In this document: piece after piece, positions 56,563-64,000 of the stretch | Layout of the letters: each line of letters opens with the position of its first letter | How positions within the stretch are numbered: the first letter of the stretch is position 1 | From: Betaproteobacteria bacterium UBA5216 | GTDB lineage: Bacteria > Pseudomonadota > Gammaproteobacteria > Burkholderiales > SG8-41 | Assembly (NCBI GenBank): GCA_002412495.1 | Contig: DHVE01000129.1 | Span: 1 to 64,000 of the forward strand | DNA: 64,000 bases | Direction of reading: 5' to 3' | The notes under the pieces: generated by a model | Seen by the model: only the letters and a program-made list of their open reading frames with translations | The model's database searches: none | Told to the model about the DNA's origin: nothing | Translations under genes and position numbers: made by a program

Positions 56563-57351
56563 ATGACTTCACATACGCCTCAGCCTTCCCAGGCGCGAAA
56601 CGTCGTTCGCCTTGATTCCAAGCGGCCGCACGGCGTGTGTTCCACCTGCCGCGTTCGTGAGCTGTGTCTGCCTTCCGGGCTGAGCGCCGCCGACCTTGCG
56701 ACCGTAAACCATTACATCCATCGCAAGCACACCGTTGCGCGCGGCGAGGCGCTGTTTGCCTACCAAGAGCCTTTGCAAATGCTGTATGCCCTGCGCACGG
56801 GGTTCATGAAAAGCAGCGTACCGCATCCGGACGGCGGCGAGCAGGTCACTGGATTTCACATGTCCGGCGACCTGATCGGGCTGGACGCACTGGCCGATGG
56901 CGTGACCATCTGCAAGGTCACCGCGCTCCAAGACAGCGAAATCTGTGAAATATCACTCAATGCGCTGGAACTGCTCACGCGCAAGGTAGCGCCGTTGCAA
57001 AGGCATTTTCATCGCGTGATGAGCCGCGAAATCGTGCATCGCCACGAAATGATGCTGCTGCTGGCGAACGTGCGCGCGCAGGAGCGCGTCGCCCTGTTTC
57101 TGCTCGACCTGTCACAACGCCATGCGGCCCGTGGCTACCCGGCGGTTGATTTCGTGCTGCACATGACGCGCACCGATATCGGCAGTTATCTCGGATTGAC
57201 CATCGAAACCGTGTGCCGCGGGCTGGCGCAACTGCACAAGGAAAAGCGGATCGAGATGAATGGCCGCCATATCCGCATCACCGATCTGGCCGGTCTGACA
57301 TTCATGGCCAATCGCGGCGCGGCCGCGCTGAATCCCGCCGCCCCGCATTAA
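56563..57351 (+). CDS. Crp/Fnr regulator with FNR-type cysteines, copy 3 (divergent)
   Basis: 262 residues from MTSHTPQP; the frame is open upstream into the radical SAM gene. C26, C29, C35 (CSTCRVRELC) and C128 (SEICEIS) keep the four cluster ligands. The recognition helix reads LTIETVCRGLAQL: the serine of FNR's E-x-x-SR is cysteine here, so base preference or redox behaviour may differ from copies 1 and 2. It is probably cotranscribed with the radical SAM gene. Confidence 0.92.
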   Translation: MTSHTPQPSQARNVVRLDSKRPHGVCSTCRVRELCLPSGLSAADLATVNHYIHRKHTVARGEALFAYQEPLQMLYALRTGFMKSSVPHPDGGEQVTGFHMSGDLIGLDALADGVTICKVTALQDSEICEISLNALELLTRKVAPLQRHFHRVMSREIVHRHEMMLLLANVRAQERVALFLLDLSQRHAARGYPAVDFVLHMTRTDIGSYLGLTIETVCRGLAQLHKEKRIEMNGRHIRITDLAGLTFMANRGAAALNPAAPH

Positions 57352-57372
57352 ACCGGCGGCGATCCACGCGTA

Positions 57373-57636
57373 TTACAGGCGATCCGCGCCGCGAAACAAT
57401 TCGCTGATCTCGGCCTGCGCGTTTTCGGCGTCTTCCTCGCTCATGTCACCGGGCTGCCGGTGGAAATAGTCACCCACGTGGCGAAAAACCGGCTCGTTCT
57501 CCAGCGGAGCATCTTCCAGTTCTTCAAGTTCCAGCATCGTGGTATCCACCGGCGGGGCGTGCCGTACCTGCCTGGCATTTCGATTAAGCCGCTGACGGGT
57601 CTTGCGTCCGGTAAGGGTGCGGGGTTGCGATTGCAT
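57373..57636 (-). CDS. small acidic protein of unknown function
   Basis: 87 residues from MQSQPRTLTGRKTRQRLNRN. The N-terminus is strongly basic. The C-terminal two thirds is acidic (LELEELEDAPLENEP, MSEEDAENAQAEISELF). No signal peptide and no cysteines. It is convergent with Crp/Fnr copy 3 and divergent from a usp; two FNR-type boxes lie in that gap. Family not recognised. Confidence 0.55.
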   Translation of the reverse strand: MQSQPRTLTGRKTRQRLNRNARQVRHAPPVDTTMLELEELEDAPLENEPVFRHVGDYFHRQPGDMSEEDAENAQAEISELFRGADRL

Positions 57637-57785
57637 GATGTTTGATTCCTCTTGTGAACGTTGCGTGATGTGGCCGAGAATCACATGTTACAGGTCGCGT
57701 GAATCGCTTGAACGGCGCCCCTTCTGCACCGCGTAGCTTCATCCAGCGCTTGTAATTGATGCTAGGTGTCCTGTCACCGCGCGGA

Positions 57786-57799
57786 TTGACCTGTATCAA
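57786..57799 (+). promoter_or_regulatory. FNR/ANR-type box, TTGACCTGTATCAA
   Basis: First of two boxes in the gap between the small acidic protein gene (150 bases away) and the usp at 57925. Confidence 0.65.
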
Positions 57800-57839
57800 G
57801 CGTGGTGCATGCGGAACCCCGACAGGGAACGCCGCAGGA

Positions 57840-57853
57840 TTGATCTGGATCAA
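57840..57853 (+). promoter_or_regulatory. FNR/ANR box, TTGATCTGGATCAA
   Basis: Perfect palindrome 72 bases before the usp start at 57925, a distance consistent with class II or nearby activation. Confidence 0.75.
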
Positions 57854-57924
57854 AACGCCGTCATGCGTCATAGTTATGCTGTGGTTGCGTAATACCAGAC
57901 CCGTTATCCGGAAAGGAACAAAAA

Positions 57925-58374
57925 ATGATCAAGAACATACTTATACCCACGGACGGTTCCACGCTGTCTCGCCGCGCAGCCAAGGACGCCGTGGAGCTGG
58001 CGCAAAAACTCGGCGCACGCGTCACCGGGTTTTATGTCGCACCGGCCTATCACATTGAGGTGTACGACGACATGGTGTATGTGCCCCCCGATCTGCTGAA
58101 CCCGAAAACGCACGCGGCCAATGCAAAAAAGGCGGCGGAACGTTATCTGGAGTTCATTAAGAAAATGGCGGCGGACCGCGGCGTGCCTTACGAAGGGTAT
58201 TTCGTGATGAACGATTCGCCGTCCGATGCCATTGTGAAGGCCGCGCGAAAATACAAATGCGATCTGATCTACATGGGCTCGCATGGACGCACCGGCATCA
58301 CCAAACTGCTGCTGGGCAGCCAGACCAACAAGGTGCTTACGCAAACCCGCATTCCGGTATTGGTACACCGTTAA
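57925..58374 (+). CDS. universal stress protein (UspA family)
   Basis: 149 residues. ILIPTDGSTLSRRAAKDAV, GSHGRTGITKLLLGSQTNKV and closing IPVLVHR. AAAGGAAC lies ahead of the ATG. Two FNR-type boxes upstream. It is followed by a DUF883 gene in the same direction after 25 bases, so probably one transcript. Confidence 0.94.
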   Translation: MIKNILIPTDGSTLSRRAAKDAVELAQKLGARVTGFYVAPAYHIEVYDDMVYVPPDLLNPKTHAANAKKAAERYLEFIKKMAADRGVPYEGYFVMNDSPSDAIVKAARKYKCDLIYMGSHGRTGITKLLLGSQTNKVLTQTRIPVLVHR

Positions 58375-58399
58375 TCGAAGCAAAACCTAAGGAAACAAC

Positions 58400-58699
58400 A
58401 TGAGCGCACAAACCGAAAGACTGGTGACCGACGTCAAAGTATTGGTCAACGACACGGAAGAACTGGTAAAAGCCACCGCGGCGCAAGCAGGCGACAAAAT
58501 CGTCGATCTGCGTAACCGCGCGCAGGCGGCCGTCAACAATGTGAAGCCGCAGTTGGCAAGAATCGAGACGGCCGTGGTTGAAAAAGCCAAAAGCACCGCC
58601 ACGGCAACCGATACCTACATCCGCGAGAACCCTTGGGCGGCCATCGGCGCGTCCGCCGGGATCGGATTGGTAATCGGCTTGCTGATCGGGCGGCGCTAG
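58400..58699 (+). CDS. DUF883 (ElaB/YqjD-type) membrane-anchored protein
   Basis: 99 residues. A long amphipathic helix (about 5-70) is followed by NPWAAIGASAGIGLVIGLLIGRR, a C-terminal membrane anchor with GxxxG spacing. ElaB/YqjD proteins bind ribosomes to the inner membrane in stationary phase. Its position after a usp in an FNR-boxed unit fits a resting-cell role together with HPF. Confidence 0.85.
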   Translation: MSAQTERLVTDVKVLVNDTEELVKATAAQAGDKIVDLRNRAQAAVNNVKPQLARIETAVVEKAKSTATATDTYIRENPWAAIGASAGIGLVIGLLIGRR

Positions 58700-58719
58700 C
58701 TCGTACGCGCGGGTGAACG

Positions 58720-59115
58720 ATGCGCGGTATCGCAGCCCTGCTTTGCCTCTGCATACTGCTGACCGCGCGCATTGCGGCGGGCGCGGACGCATCCGCGCCA
58801 TCCCTCTCCATCCTGCAACCGCTATACGACGAGGTGATTTACGACAACACCGGCGCCGTGCCGGTGAGCGTCGTGCTGCAAGGCGCCGCGCTGGCATCGG
58901 GCAATCGCTTACGTGTGCTGCTCGACGACAACCCGCTTGGCGCCGACCGTGGCGAACTGGCCTTCACGCTCAAAGGCGTCGAACGCGGCACACATACCTT
59001 GCAGGTGCAATTGATCGATGCCGCAAACAAACGGGCCGCCGCCTCGCCAACGGTCACCTTTCATGTGTGGCAGGCCTCGGTGCTGATGCCGGCGCGCAAA
59101 CCACAGCCACGCTAA
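58720..59115 (+). CDS. secreted protein, probable Ig-like fold, unknown function
   Basis: 131 residues. The signal peptide is at about 1-22 (...TARIAAGA). The mature part (PVSVVLQGAALASGNRLRVL, then VERGTHTLQVQLIDAANK) resembles a small beta-sandwich seen in periplasmic proteins. It starts 20 bases after the DUF883 gene. Family uncertain. Confidence 0.6.
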   Translation: MRGIAALLCLCILLTARIAAGADASAPSLSILQPLYDEVIYDNTGAVPVSVVLQGAALASGNRLRVLLDDNPLGADRGELAFTLKGVERGTHTLQVQLIDAANKRAAASPTVTFHVWQASVLMPARKPQPR

Positions 59116-59141
59116 GTACGTCCTGCCGCGCATCCCGCGGT

Positions 59142-59795
59142 TTAAGCGCCACCGTCCGCCGGCGCATCCACCAAATGGTGCGCGATGGCGTAGCGAATCA
59201 GTTCCGCCTGATTACTCATGCGCATTTTTTCCAGGATGCGCGTCTTGTGCGTGCTGACGGTTTTGGGACTCAGTTTTAATTCGTCCGCGATGTCCGAGGA
59301 CGACTTGCCCATGGCGATCATGCGCAGCACCTGAAATTCCCGATCGGAGAGTTGCTCGTGCGGCGCCGACGTGGTGTCGCCGCGCAGGTTGTGGAACATC
59401 GCCTCCGCGGTTGCCGCCGATACATGCACACCACCGGACGCCACCTTGCGAATCGCGCCGACCAGCTGATCGCTCGCGCTCTCCTTGTTGAGATAACCCG
59501 AAGCGCCTGCGCGAATGACGCGCACCGCATATTGATCCTCGCCGTACATGCTCAGTACCAGCACCGGCAGTTTCGGGCACGCCTCCTTCACCAGTTTGAT
59601 AAGTTCAATGCCGCTGCGGCCCGGCATCGACATGTCGGTGACCAGCACGTCCCAGGTTTTTTCACGTACCATTTTAAGCACGTCATTGCCGTTGGCCGCT
59701 TCACCGGCCACGGTAATATCGTCATGCATGGCAAGGATTTGTTTCAGACCCTCCCGCACAATCGTATGGTCGTCCGCCACCAATACCCGGATCAT
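59142..59795 (-). CDS. LuxR/NarL-family response regulator
   Basis: 217 residues from MIRVLVADDHTIVREG; a longer frame upstream lies inside the kinase gene. The receiver has D8-D9 and phosphoacceptor D54 in LVTDMSMPG. The LuxR helix-turn-helix (about 150-210) has LSDREFQVLRMIAMG and LSPKTVSTHKTRIL. Its ATG overlaps the kinase stop (ATGA): coupled cognate pair. Confidence 0.93.
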   Translation of the reverse strand: MIRVLVADDHTIVREGLKQILAMHDDITVAGEAANGNDVLKMVREKTWDVLVTDMSMPGRSGIELIKLVKEACPKLPVLVLSMYGEDQYAVRVIRAGASGYLNKESASDQLVGAIRKVASGGVHVSAATAEAMFHNLRGDTTSAPHEQLSDREFQVLRMIAMGKSSSDIADELKLSPKTVSTHKTRILEKMRMSNQAELIRYAIAHHLVDAPADGGA

Positions 59796-61327
59796 GTTGA
59801 TCTCCCTTTTACCGTGGTGCCGAACGCGGGAATCTCCGCCTCGACCAGCGTTCCGCCGCCCGGCGCGCTGCTCACCTTGGCATCGCCGCCCAGCACATAA
59901 GCGCGCTCGCGCATACCGAGCAGGCCGAAAGATCGTGCTTTGTGCGCATCCCGGCCCGAAATGCCCTTGCCGTTGTCGCGCACCCGTACCACGATTGTGC
60001 CATCGCTGTTCAGCACTTCTATCACGACTTCGGTGGCACCGGCATGCCGTGCCACGTTGGTCAATGCCTCCTGCACGATGCGAAAAATCGCCGTCGCGGC
60101 ATCGCCCCCGACGCCAAGATTCTCGTCGGGAATTTCCAGATCGACATGTATGCCCGTGCGGTTGGCAAAATCCCGCGTCAACCATTCCAGCGTGGGCACC
60201 AGCCCCAGATTGTCCAGCATCACTGGCCGCAGATCCGCCGCGATGCGCCGCACCGCGGCAACGGTGGAATCGATCATTTGCTTCATGCCATTGACGCGAT
60301 TCAGCACCGCGTCTTGTGCCCGATCGAGTTCGCCCGCAATGGCTGACGCGTCCATTTTGAGCGCCGTCAACGACTGGCCCAATTCATCATGCAGCTCGCG
60401 CGCGATGCGGGTCTTTTCCTCCTCGCGAATGGTTTGCAACGCGGACGAGAGTTCGCGCAACTGGTCGCGCGATTCTCGTGCTTCCAGCTCGGCACGCCGC
60501 TGTTCTCCAAGAAGCGCCTGCATTTCGGCTTCCATGCGCTTGCGTGCGGTAATGTCACTGAAAATCGCCGATGTGCCGACCACGGTACCGTCGAAACGCC
60601 GAATAGGCGATATCGTTACTTCGACATCTATCTCCATGCCATCCTTGCGGCGGCGCCGGGTCTGAAAATCGACCACCGGCTCTCCGCGCATTGCCCGCTC
60701 GGCAAGACTGATATGCTCCAGCGGCACGTTTTGCGGATGCAACATGCTGATGTTGCGGCCTATGGTTTCTTCCGCGGTGTATCCAAAGATGCGTGATGCG
60801 GCCTGATTCCAGGTCACTATCGTACCATCGGGCCGGCGGCTGATAATCGCTTGCGCGGCGCAGTTAATGATGTCGGATTGATGTTCCAGCATTTCCCGCT
60901 GGCGGATGCGTTCGGTGATATCGCGCAAAAACACGGTAAACAATTTGCGCCCGCCAACCTCGGTGCGGGTAATCGAGGCGTCTATCGGGAATTCCTCGCC
61001 ATTGGCCCGCAAGCCGGTCAGTATGCGTTCGCCACCCATATGTCGAGCACTGTTGGGTACGCCGTGGCTTGAACTGCCGGTATAGGTTTCGACATGTATG
61101 CGGTGCATGGCACGCGCGTTGGCCGGTATAAATCGATCCAGCGGCGTGCCGACCGCCTCGGCCGCGCTGCAACCAAAGATGGTTTCTGCCTCTGGATTGA
61201 ATTGCACAATGGTTTGCGTCTCATCCACGCTGATGACGGCCAGCCGGATTGAATGCAGGATCGCGGCAAGTTGTGCCTCTCCCAATGCCAGCATACGCTC
61301 GGCATCCGCTGATTGCGGCGAAGTCAT
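59792..61327 (-). CDS. PAS-PAS histidine kinase (NarX-like output, soluble)
   Basis: 511 residues. Two PAS domains, about 15-135 and 145-260 (ILTGLRANGEEFPIDASITR; GRNISMLHPQNVP). HisKA_3 dimerisation has phosphoacceptor H313 in ARELHDELGQ. The HATPase domain has NVARHAGATEV and DNGKGISGRDA. No membrane helices, so a cytoplasmic sensor, perhaps of redox or ligand through PAS. It pairs with the downstream LuxR regulator. An FNR box lies 97 bases upstream, in the divergent gap with the lone receiver gene. Confidence 0.93.
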   Translation of the reverse strand: MTSPQSADAERMLALGEAQLAAILHSIRLAVISVDETQTIVQFNPEAETIFGCSAAEAVGTPLDRFIPANARAMHRIHVETYTGSSSHGVPNSARHMGGERILTGLRANGEEFPIDASITRTEVGGRKLFTVFLRDITERIRQREMLEHQSDIINCAAQAIISRRPDGTIVTWNQAASRIFGYTAEETIGRNISMLHPQNVPLEHISLAERAMRGEPVVDFQTRRRRKDGMEIDVEVTISPIRRFDGTVVGTSAIFSDITARKRMEAEMQALLGEQRRAELEARESRDQLRELSSALQTIREEEKTRIARELHDELGQSLTALKMDASAIAGELDRAQDAVLNRVNGMKQMIDSTVAAVRRIAADLRPVMLDNLGLVPTLEWLTRDFANRTGIHVDLEIPDENLGVGGDAATAIFRIVQEALTNVARHAGATEVVIEVLNSDGTIVVRVRDNGKGISGRDAHKARSFGLLGMRERAYVLGGDAKVSSAPGGGTLVEAEIPAFGTTVKGRST

Positions 61328-61423
61328 GGGCAGTTAAATCCTAGAAAATAACTCAATAAATTCAATCCGTTACGGATGCATTATCACAACCCGCGCTGGC
61401 TGCTTCTGATAATTGCCTTGCGT

Positions 61424-61437
61424 TTGATTCAGATCAA
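61424..61437 (+). promoter_or_regulatory. FNR/ANR box, TTGATTCAGATCAA
   Basis: Perfect palindrome between the divergent histidine kinase (97 bases) and lone receiver (69 bases) genes. Confidence 0.75.
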
Positions 61438-61505
61438 TCGCAAATCAGGCACACGAAATATATTCTACCAGCCGCCTCTACGGGGCGGAGTCATCGTACA
61501 AAAGC

Positions 61506-61952
61506 ATGAAGTCATTGGCAGACCTAACAGATTCAGCGAATCGGGAACGCAGCGCCCTACCGCGCTTGTTTATCGCCGACCAGTCGGCCGCCATAATAGT
61601 GCGGGTGGCCTCCTTGGTCGATAACGTGGCAAGAGTTTCCGGCAGTGCCACCAATGCACATGACGCCATTAGCGCTATCCGTAAGCTCAAGCCCGATATC
61701 ACCGTATTTGATATTGGCCTTGCGAATGGCGTTGAGCTGCTGACGCAAGTCAAGGCCCGACGACCGCCCCCGCTGGTAATCATTCTCACGCACAGTGTGG
61801 ACGCATCCACGCGGCAGGTCTGCCTACGGTTGGGCGCCGAGTATTTTCTCGACAAGGTGCATGAATTCGACAAGCTGCGCGAAATCGTCATTCTCCATAC
61901 CAGCAGCTTCCTGGGTAAGCGCGGCAGCTCGCCTGGGTCTGCGGTTAATTAA
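61506..61952 (+). CDS. stand-alone receiver-domain protein
   Basis: 148 residues. A CheY-like fold spans about 20-135: D25 in LFIADQS, phosphoacceptor D69 in TVFDIGL, T95 in ILTHS and K117 in LDKVHEF. The second acidic residue of the usual DD pair is replaced by Gln, which may weaken metal binding. No output domain. It is divergent from a PAS kinase with a shared FNR box, and may be its alternative phosphate acceptor. Confidence 0.8.
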   Translation: MKSLADLTDSANRERSALPRLFIADQSAAIIVRVASLVDNVARVSGSATNAHDAISAIRKLKPDITVFDIGLANGVELLTQVKARRPPPLVIILTHSVDASTRQVCLRLGAEYFLDKVHEFDKLREIVILHTSSFLGKRGSSPGSAVN

Positions 61953-62071
61953 GTCTGGTGTTGAGCGGTTAAACCTGTGTGCAAACGGAAAGGGAAAGCC
62001 GCTGCAACGCAACAAGGCAGCGCGCAAGCCTGACGCGCATTCCAGGCGCCCCCTATTCGCTAACCCCAACA

Positions 62072-62629
62072 CTATTTGGGTGATACATCCCCACCAACGC
62101 TGGGGGGACGAGCCGGCAAATGATTCAGCGCGGCCGCCGCCGATGCGGCACTCACCAAATACTTGGCCAGCTTGCCGATCAATACCGACGCAAATACCTG
62201 CGCCGGCGACATGCCCAGTAACGCACACACAATCAATACCGGCGTCTGACTAAGCGGAAGCCCCGCCACCGCAACCAGCGCCAGAAATCCGTATTGTTCT
62301 ACCCAGCGCAGCCCCGCGGCCCATTCGCGCGAGCGGGCGATGCCCGGCAAGTACTCGGCAACCACCTGCGTGCCGTATTGCGCAACCAGCCATGCCATGA
62401 GCGTTGCACCCAACGCGCTGCCGATGGCGCAGTAAATTGCGGTACGCGGCCAATGTCGCCTCTTGAGCGCAACCAGCCCACACAGCACCGGCACAAACGC
62501 CACAGCCAGCAATGTCGCGGCAAACGCCAGTGCGGCGCCAAACAGGGGAAACAATGGACTGCCCGCAGCGCTTGAAAACCGCGCTGGCGCGCGCTTCAAC
62601 AGGTCGGCCACCTTCGAAAAGACTTTCAT
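62072..62629 (-). CDS. small membrane protein, possible VTT/DedA-like
   Basis: 185 residues with about four to five hydrophobic segments (FGAALAFAATLLAVAFVPVL; AIYCAIGSALGATLMAWLV; FLALVAVAGLPLSQTPVLIV). The GLPLSQTPVLIVCALLGMS and FASVLIGKLAKYLV blocks resemble the re-entrant regions of YqaA/DedA (VTT) proteins. Start taken at an ATG at 62629; a TTG at 62644 is possible. An FNR box lies 63 bases upstream. Confidence 0.6.
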   Translation of the reverse strand: MKVFSKVADLLKRAPARFSSAAGSPLFPLFGAALAFAATLLAVAFVPVLCGLVALKRRHWPRTAIYCAIGSALGATLMAWLVAQYGTQVVAEYLPGIARSREWAAGLRWVEQYGFLALVAVAGLPLSQTPVLIVCALLGMSPAQVFASVLIGKLAKYLVSAASAAAALNHLPARPPSVGGDVSPK

Positions 62630-62691
62630 TCCTGGATGAATCAATGAATAACAACCTCTTAAAATTATGTTCCTTGCAACTGACGCCGTGC

Positions 62692-62705
62692 TTGATCCCT
62701 ATCAA
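62692..62705 (+). promoter_or_regulatory. FNR/ANR box, TTGATCCCTATCAA
   Basis: Perfect palindrome; first of two boxes between the divergent membrane protein and CYTH genes. Confidence 0.75.
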
Positions 62706-62744
62706 GCGTATGGGCCTGAATAGGCGGCACCACCGTTATCCTGT

Positions 62745-62758
62745 TTGATACAAGTCAA
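62745..62758 (+). promoter_or_regulatory. FNR/ANR-like box, TTGATACAAGTCAA
   Basis: Second box of the gap, 84 bases before the CYTH start and 53 bases centre to centre from the first. Confidence 0.6.
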
Positions 62759-62842
62759 CGAAGCGGGTTCGAGGATTCCTAGAATGTACCTGTTTTATGC
62801 ATGCTGGCGACATCGGCTACGTTACCAAGGAGGTGGCGAACA

Positions 62843-63901
62843 ATGGCACAGGAGATTGAACGCAAGTTCCTGCTGAAGAATGACGCATGGCGCGAACTGG
62901 CGCCGGGCACGGCTTACCGGCAGGGTTATCTCAACAGCGCGAAGGAACGCACGGTTCGCATTCGCACCATCGGCGACAAGGCGTTTCTCACGGTCAAGGG
63001 TTTAAACACGGGCGCCACGCGCGCGGAATTCGAGTATCCCATCCCGCTCGCCGAATGTAACGCAATGCTCGACACGCTGGCGGAAAAACCGCTCATCGAA
63101 AAGAAACGCTACAAAATCCCGTACGGTCAATTGACATGGGAAATCGATGAATTTTTCGGTGACAACCAGGGCCTGATCGTCGCTGAAGTGGAATTGGAGC
63201 ACGAAGATCAGCCATTCGACAAGCCCGACTGGATCGGCGATGAAGTCACCCATGACCCACGCTACTTTAATTCCAATCTCGTCAAACACCCCTACACCCA
63301 ATGGCACGGCGGCCATATCGTGCCGCGCGCCGAGTTTCGCGTGTTCGGTCAGGATGTGATCGGCATCGTGAAGCATCGCATGTGGGACGCCGGGGCAGTG
63401 CTGCAAAAGGCGCGCGCCATGCCGGCGGAGACCTATTTTATTTCCCGGCACACTGATGCGGCCAACGTCAAAGTGCGCGACGGCTTGCTCGACATCAAAC
63501 TCAAGACGGCGGAAACCCCTGACGGCTACGAGATTTTTCAGCCTGCCGGGAAGTTTCAGTTCCCCGTGCCGCGGGGTGATCTGGCGGCCATTATCGGGCA
63601 CCTGAAGGTGAATTTGCAGCTTGATCGCGCCGTGTATTCCTACAATGAATTTCTCGCCTTGGTGAACACACATCCCGATCTGGCGCTGGTCACGGTCGAG
63701 AAAATGCGTTACGGCTTTACCGTAAAAGGCGTGATCTGCGAATACGCGCGCGTATTCCTTAATGGCGCGTGCATTGAAACGGCCTGCTGCGAAAGCGAAG
63801 ACCCCGCAGCCGTCAAACAGGCCGCCGAGGCGCTGGGAATAAGCGCCCTACCCAATACAAGCTATTTGAAAGCGGCAAAACGTGTCACGGGAATGCTGTG
63901 A
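62843..63901 (+). CDS. tandem CYTH-domain protein (putative triphosphate-binding enzyme)
   Basis: 352 residues from the ATG at 62843, which has a strong AAGGAGG upstream. The first half (1-160) is a CYTH domain with the ExExK motif EIERK (residues 4-8), VRIRTIG, LTVKG and VEVELEHEDQ-type acidic strands. The second half (about 165-350) shows a related pattern (VKVRDGLLDIKLKT, VTVEKMRYGF) and may be a second, diverged CYTH-like unit. CYTH enzymes cleave triphosphates (inorganic PPPi, ThTP) or make cAMP. Two FNR-type boxes upstream. Confidence 0.82.
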   Translation: MAQEIERKFLLKNDAWRELAPGTAYRQGYLNSAKERTVRIRTIGDKAFLTVKGLNTGATRAEFEYPIPLAECNAMLDTLAEKPLIEKKRYKIPYGQLTWEIDEFFGDNQGLIVAEVELEHEDQPFDKPDWIGDEVTHDPRYFNSNLVKHPYTQWHGGHIVPRAEFRVFGQDVIGIVKHRMWDAGAVLQKARAMPAETYFISRHTDAANVKVRDGLLDIKLKTAETPDGYEIFQPAGKFQFPVPRGDLAAIIGHLKVNLQLDRAVYSYNEFLALVNTHPDLALVTVEKMRYGFTVKGVICEYARVFLNGACIETACCESEDPAAVKQAAEALGISALPNTSYLKAAKRVTGML

Positions 63902-63928
63902 TCCCCGCCTAATGTAAAAGGAAACGCC

Positions 63929-64000
63929 ATGAGCCAATCCCCCCCCGTAACAACCGCCCCTGTCACTGCGCCGCCATTCGACCCGTTGGACATGCGCAAC
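63929..64000 (+). CDS. partial gene running off the right edge
   Basis: ATG with AAAGGA upstream, 28 bases after the CYTH stop, open for 24 codons (MSQSPPVTTAPVTAPPFDPL...). The proline/threonine-rich start looks like a flexible N-terminus. It is probably in the same transcript as the CYTH gene. Too short to identify. Confidence 0.6.
   Translation, partial: MSQSPPVTTAPVTAPPFDPLDMRN

Noticed and set aside
59796..60185. N-terminal extension of the LuxR-type regulator frame
   Set aside because: It lies inside the histidine kinase gene in another frame. The regulator begins at MIRVLVADDH.

Overview
The window looks like a chromosomal segment of a GC-rich (about 60%) proteobacterium, most likely a betaproteobacterium. 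Pointers are the Bug/TctC-type solute-binding protein, the BCAM0308-type protein, the gltX / tRNA-Ala(GGC) / tRNA-Glu(TTC) arrangement and the ANR/FNR-style stress genes. The species cannot be named from the sequence alone.

Region 1 (1-6.8 kb) is accessory DNA. It holds an IS5-family transposase remnant, gene fragments that meet end to end (matrixin-like, possible TctC, DUF2950), about 2 kb without a recognisable gene but with short tandem repeats and degenerate ~312-bp repeats, an intact tyrosine recombinase, and a large serine recombinase whose reading frame ends inside a tRNA-Glu gene. It reads as the end of a genomic island or ICE whose other end lies off the window.

Region 2 (6.8-17.5 kb) is ordinary chromosome. 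It carries tRNA-Glu, tRNA-Ala, gltX, a polysaccharide deacetylase, a gamma-glutamyltransferase, a TctC-type binding protein, a Gfo/Idh/MocA oxidoreductase, a coupled operon (YVTN beta-propeller, deacetylase, sterol desaturase family), a D-amino-acid dehydrogenase-like enzyme and tRNA-Val.

Region 3 (18-64 kb) is a dense stress and low-oxygen island. Seventeen 14-bp palindromes of the form TTGAY-N4-RTCAA (FNR/ANR boxes) lie before its genes, and I found none in the first 17 kb. Three Crp/Fnr regulators with all four FNR-type cysteines are encoded here. The apparent regulon includes seven universal stress proteins, Hsp20, a ribosome hibernation factor, a GroEL without GroES, cyclopropane synthase, a fatty acid desaturase, an ACP-acyl-AMP ligase-acyltransferase fusion, an ABC/HlyD exporter, an MgtA-type P-ATPase, an MgtC/DUF4010 protein, a DUF883 protein, a radical SAM enzyme, two histidine kinase/LuxR pairs, a lone receiver protein and a tandem-CYTH protein. 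Decayed phaC and ABC ATPase genes show that the cluster has been losing genes.

My reading is that region 3 prepares the cell for anoxia or energy limitation by changing membrane lipids, protecting proteins, parking ribosomes and adjusting cation balance. Assigning the boxes to the three regulators is inference.
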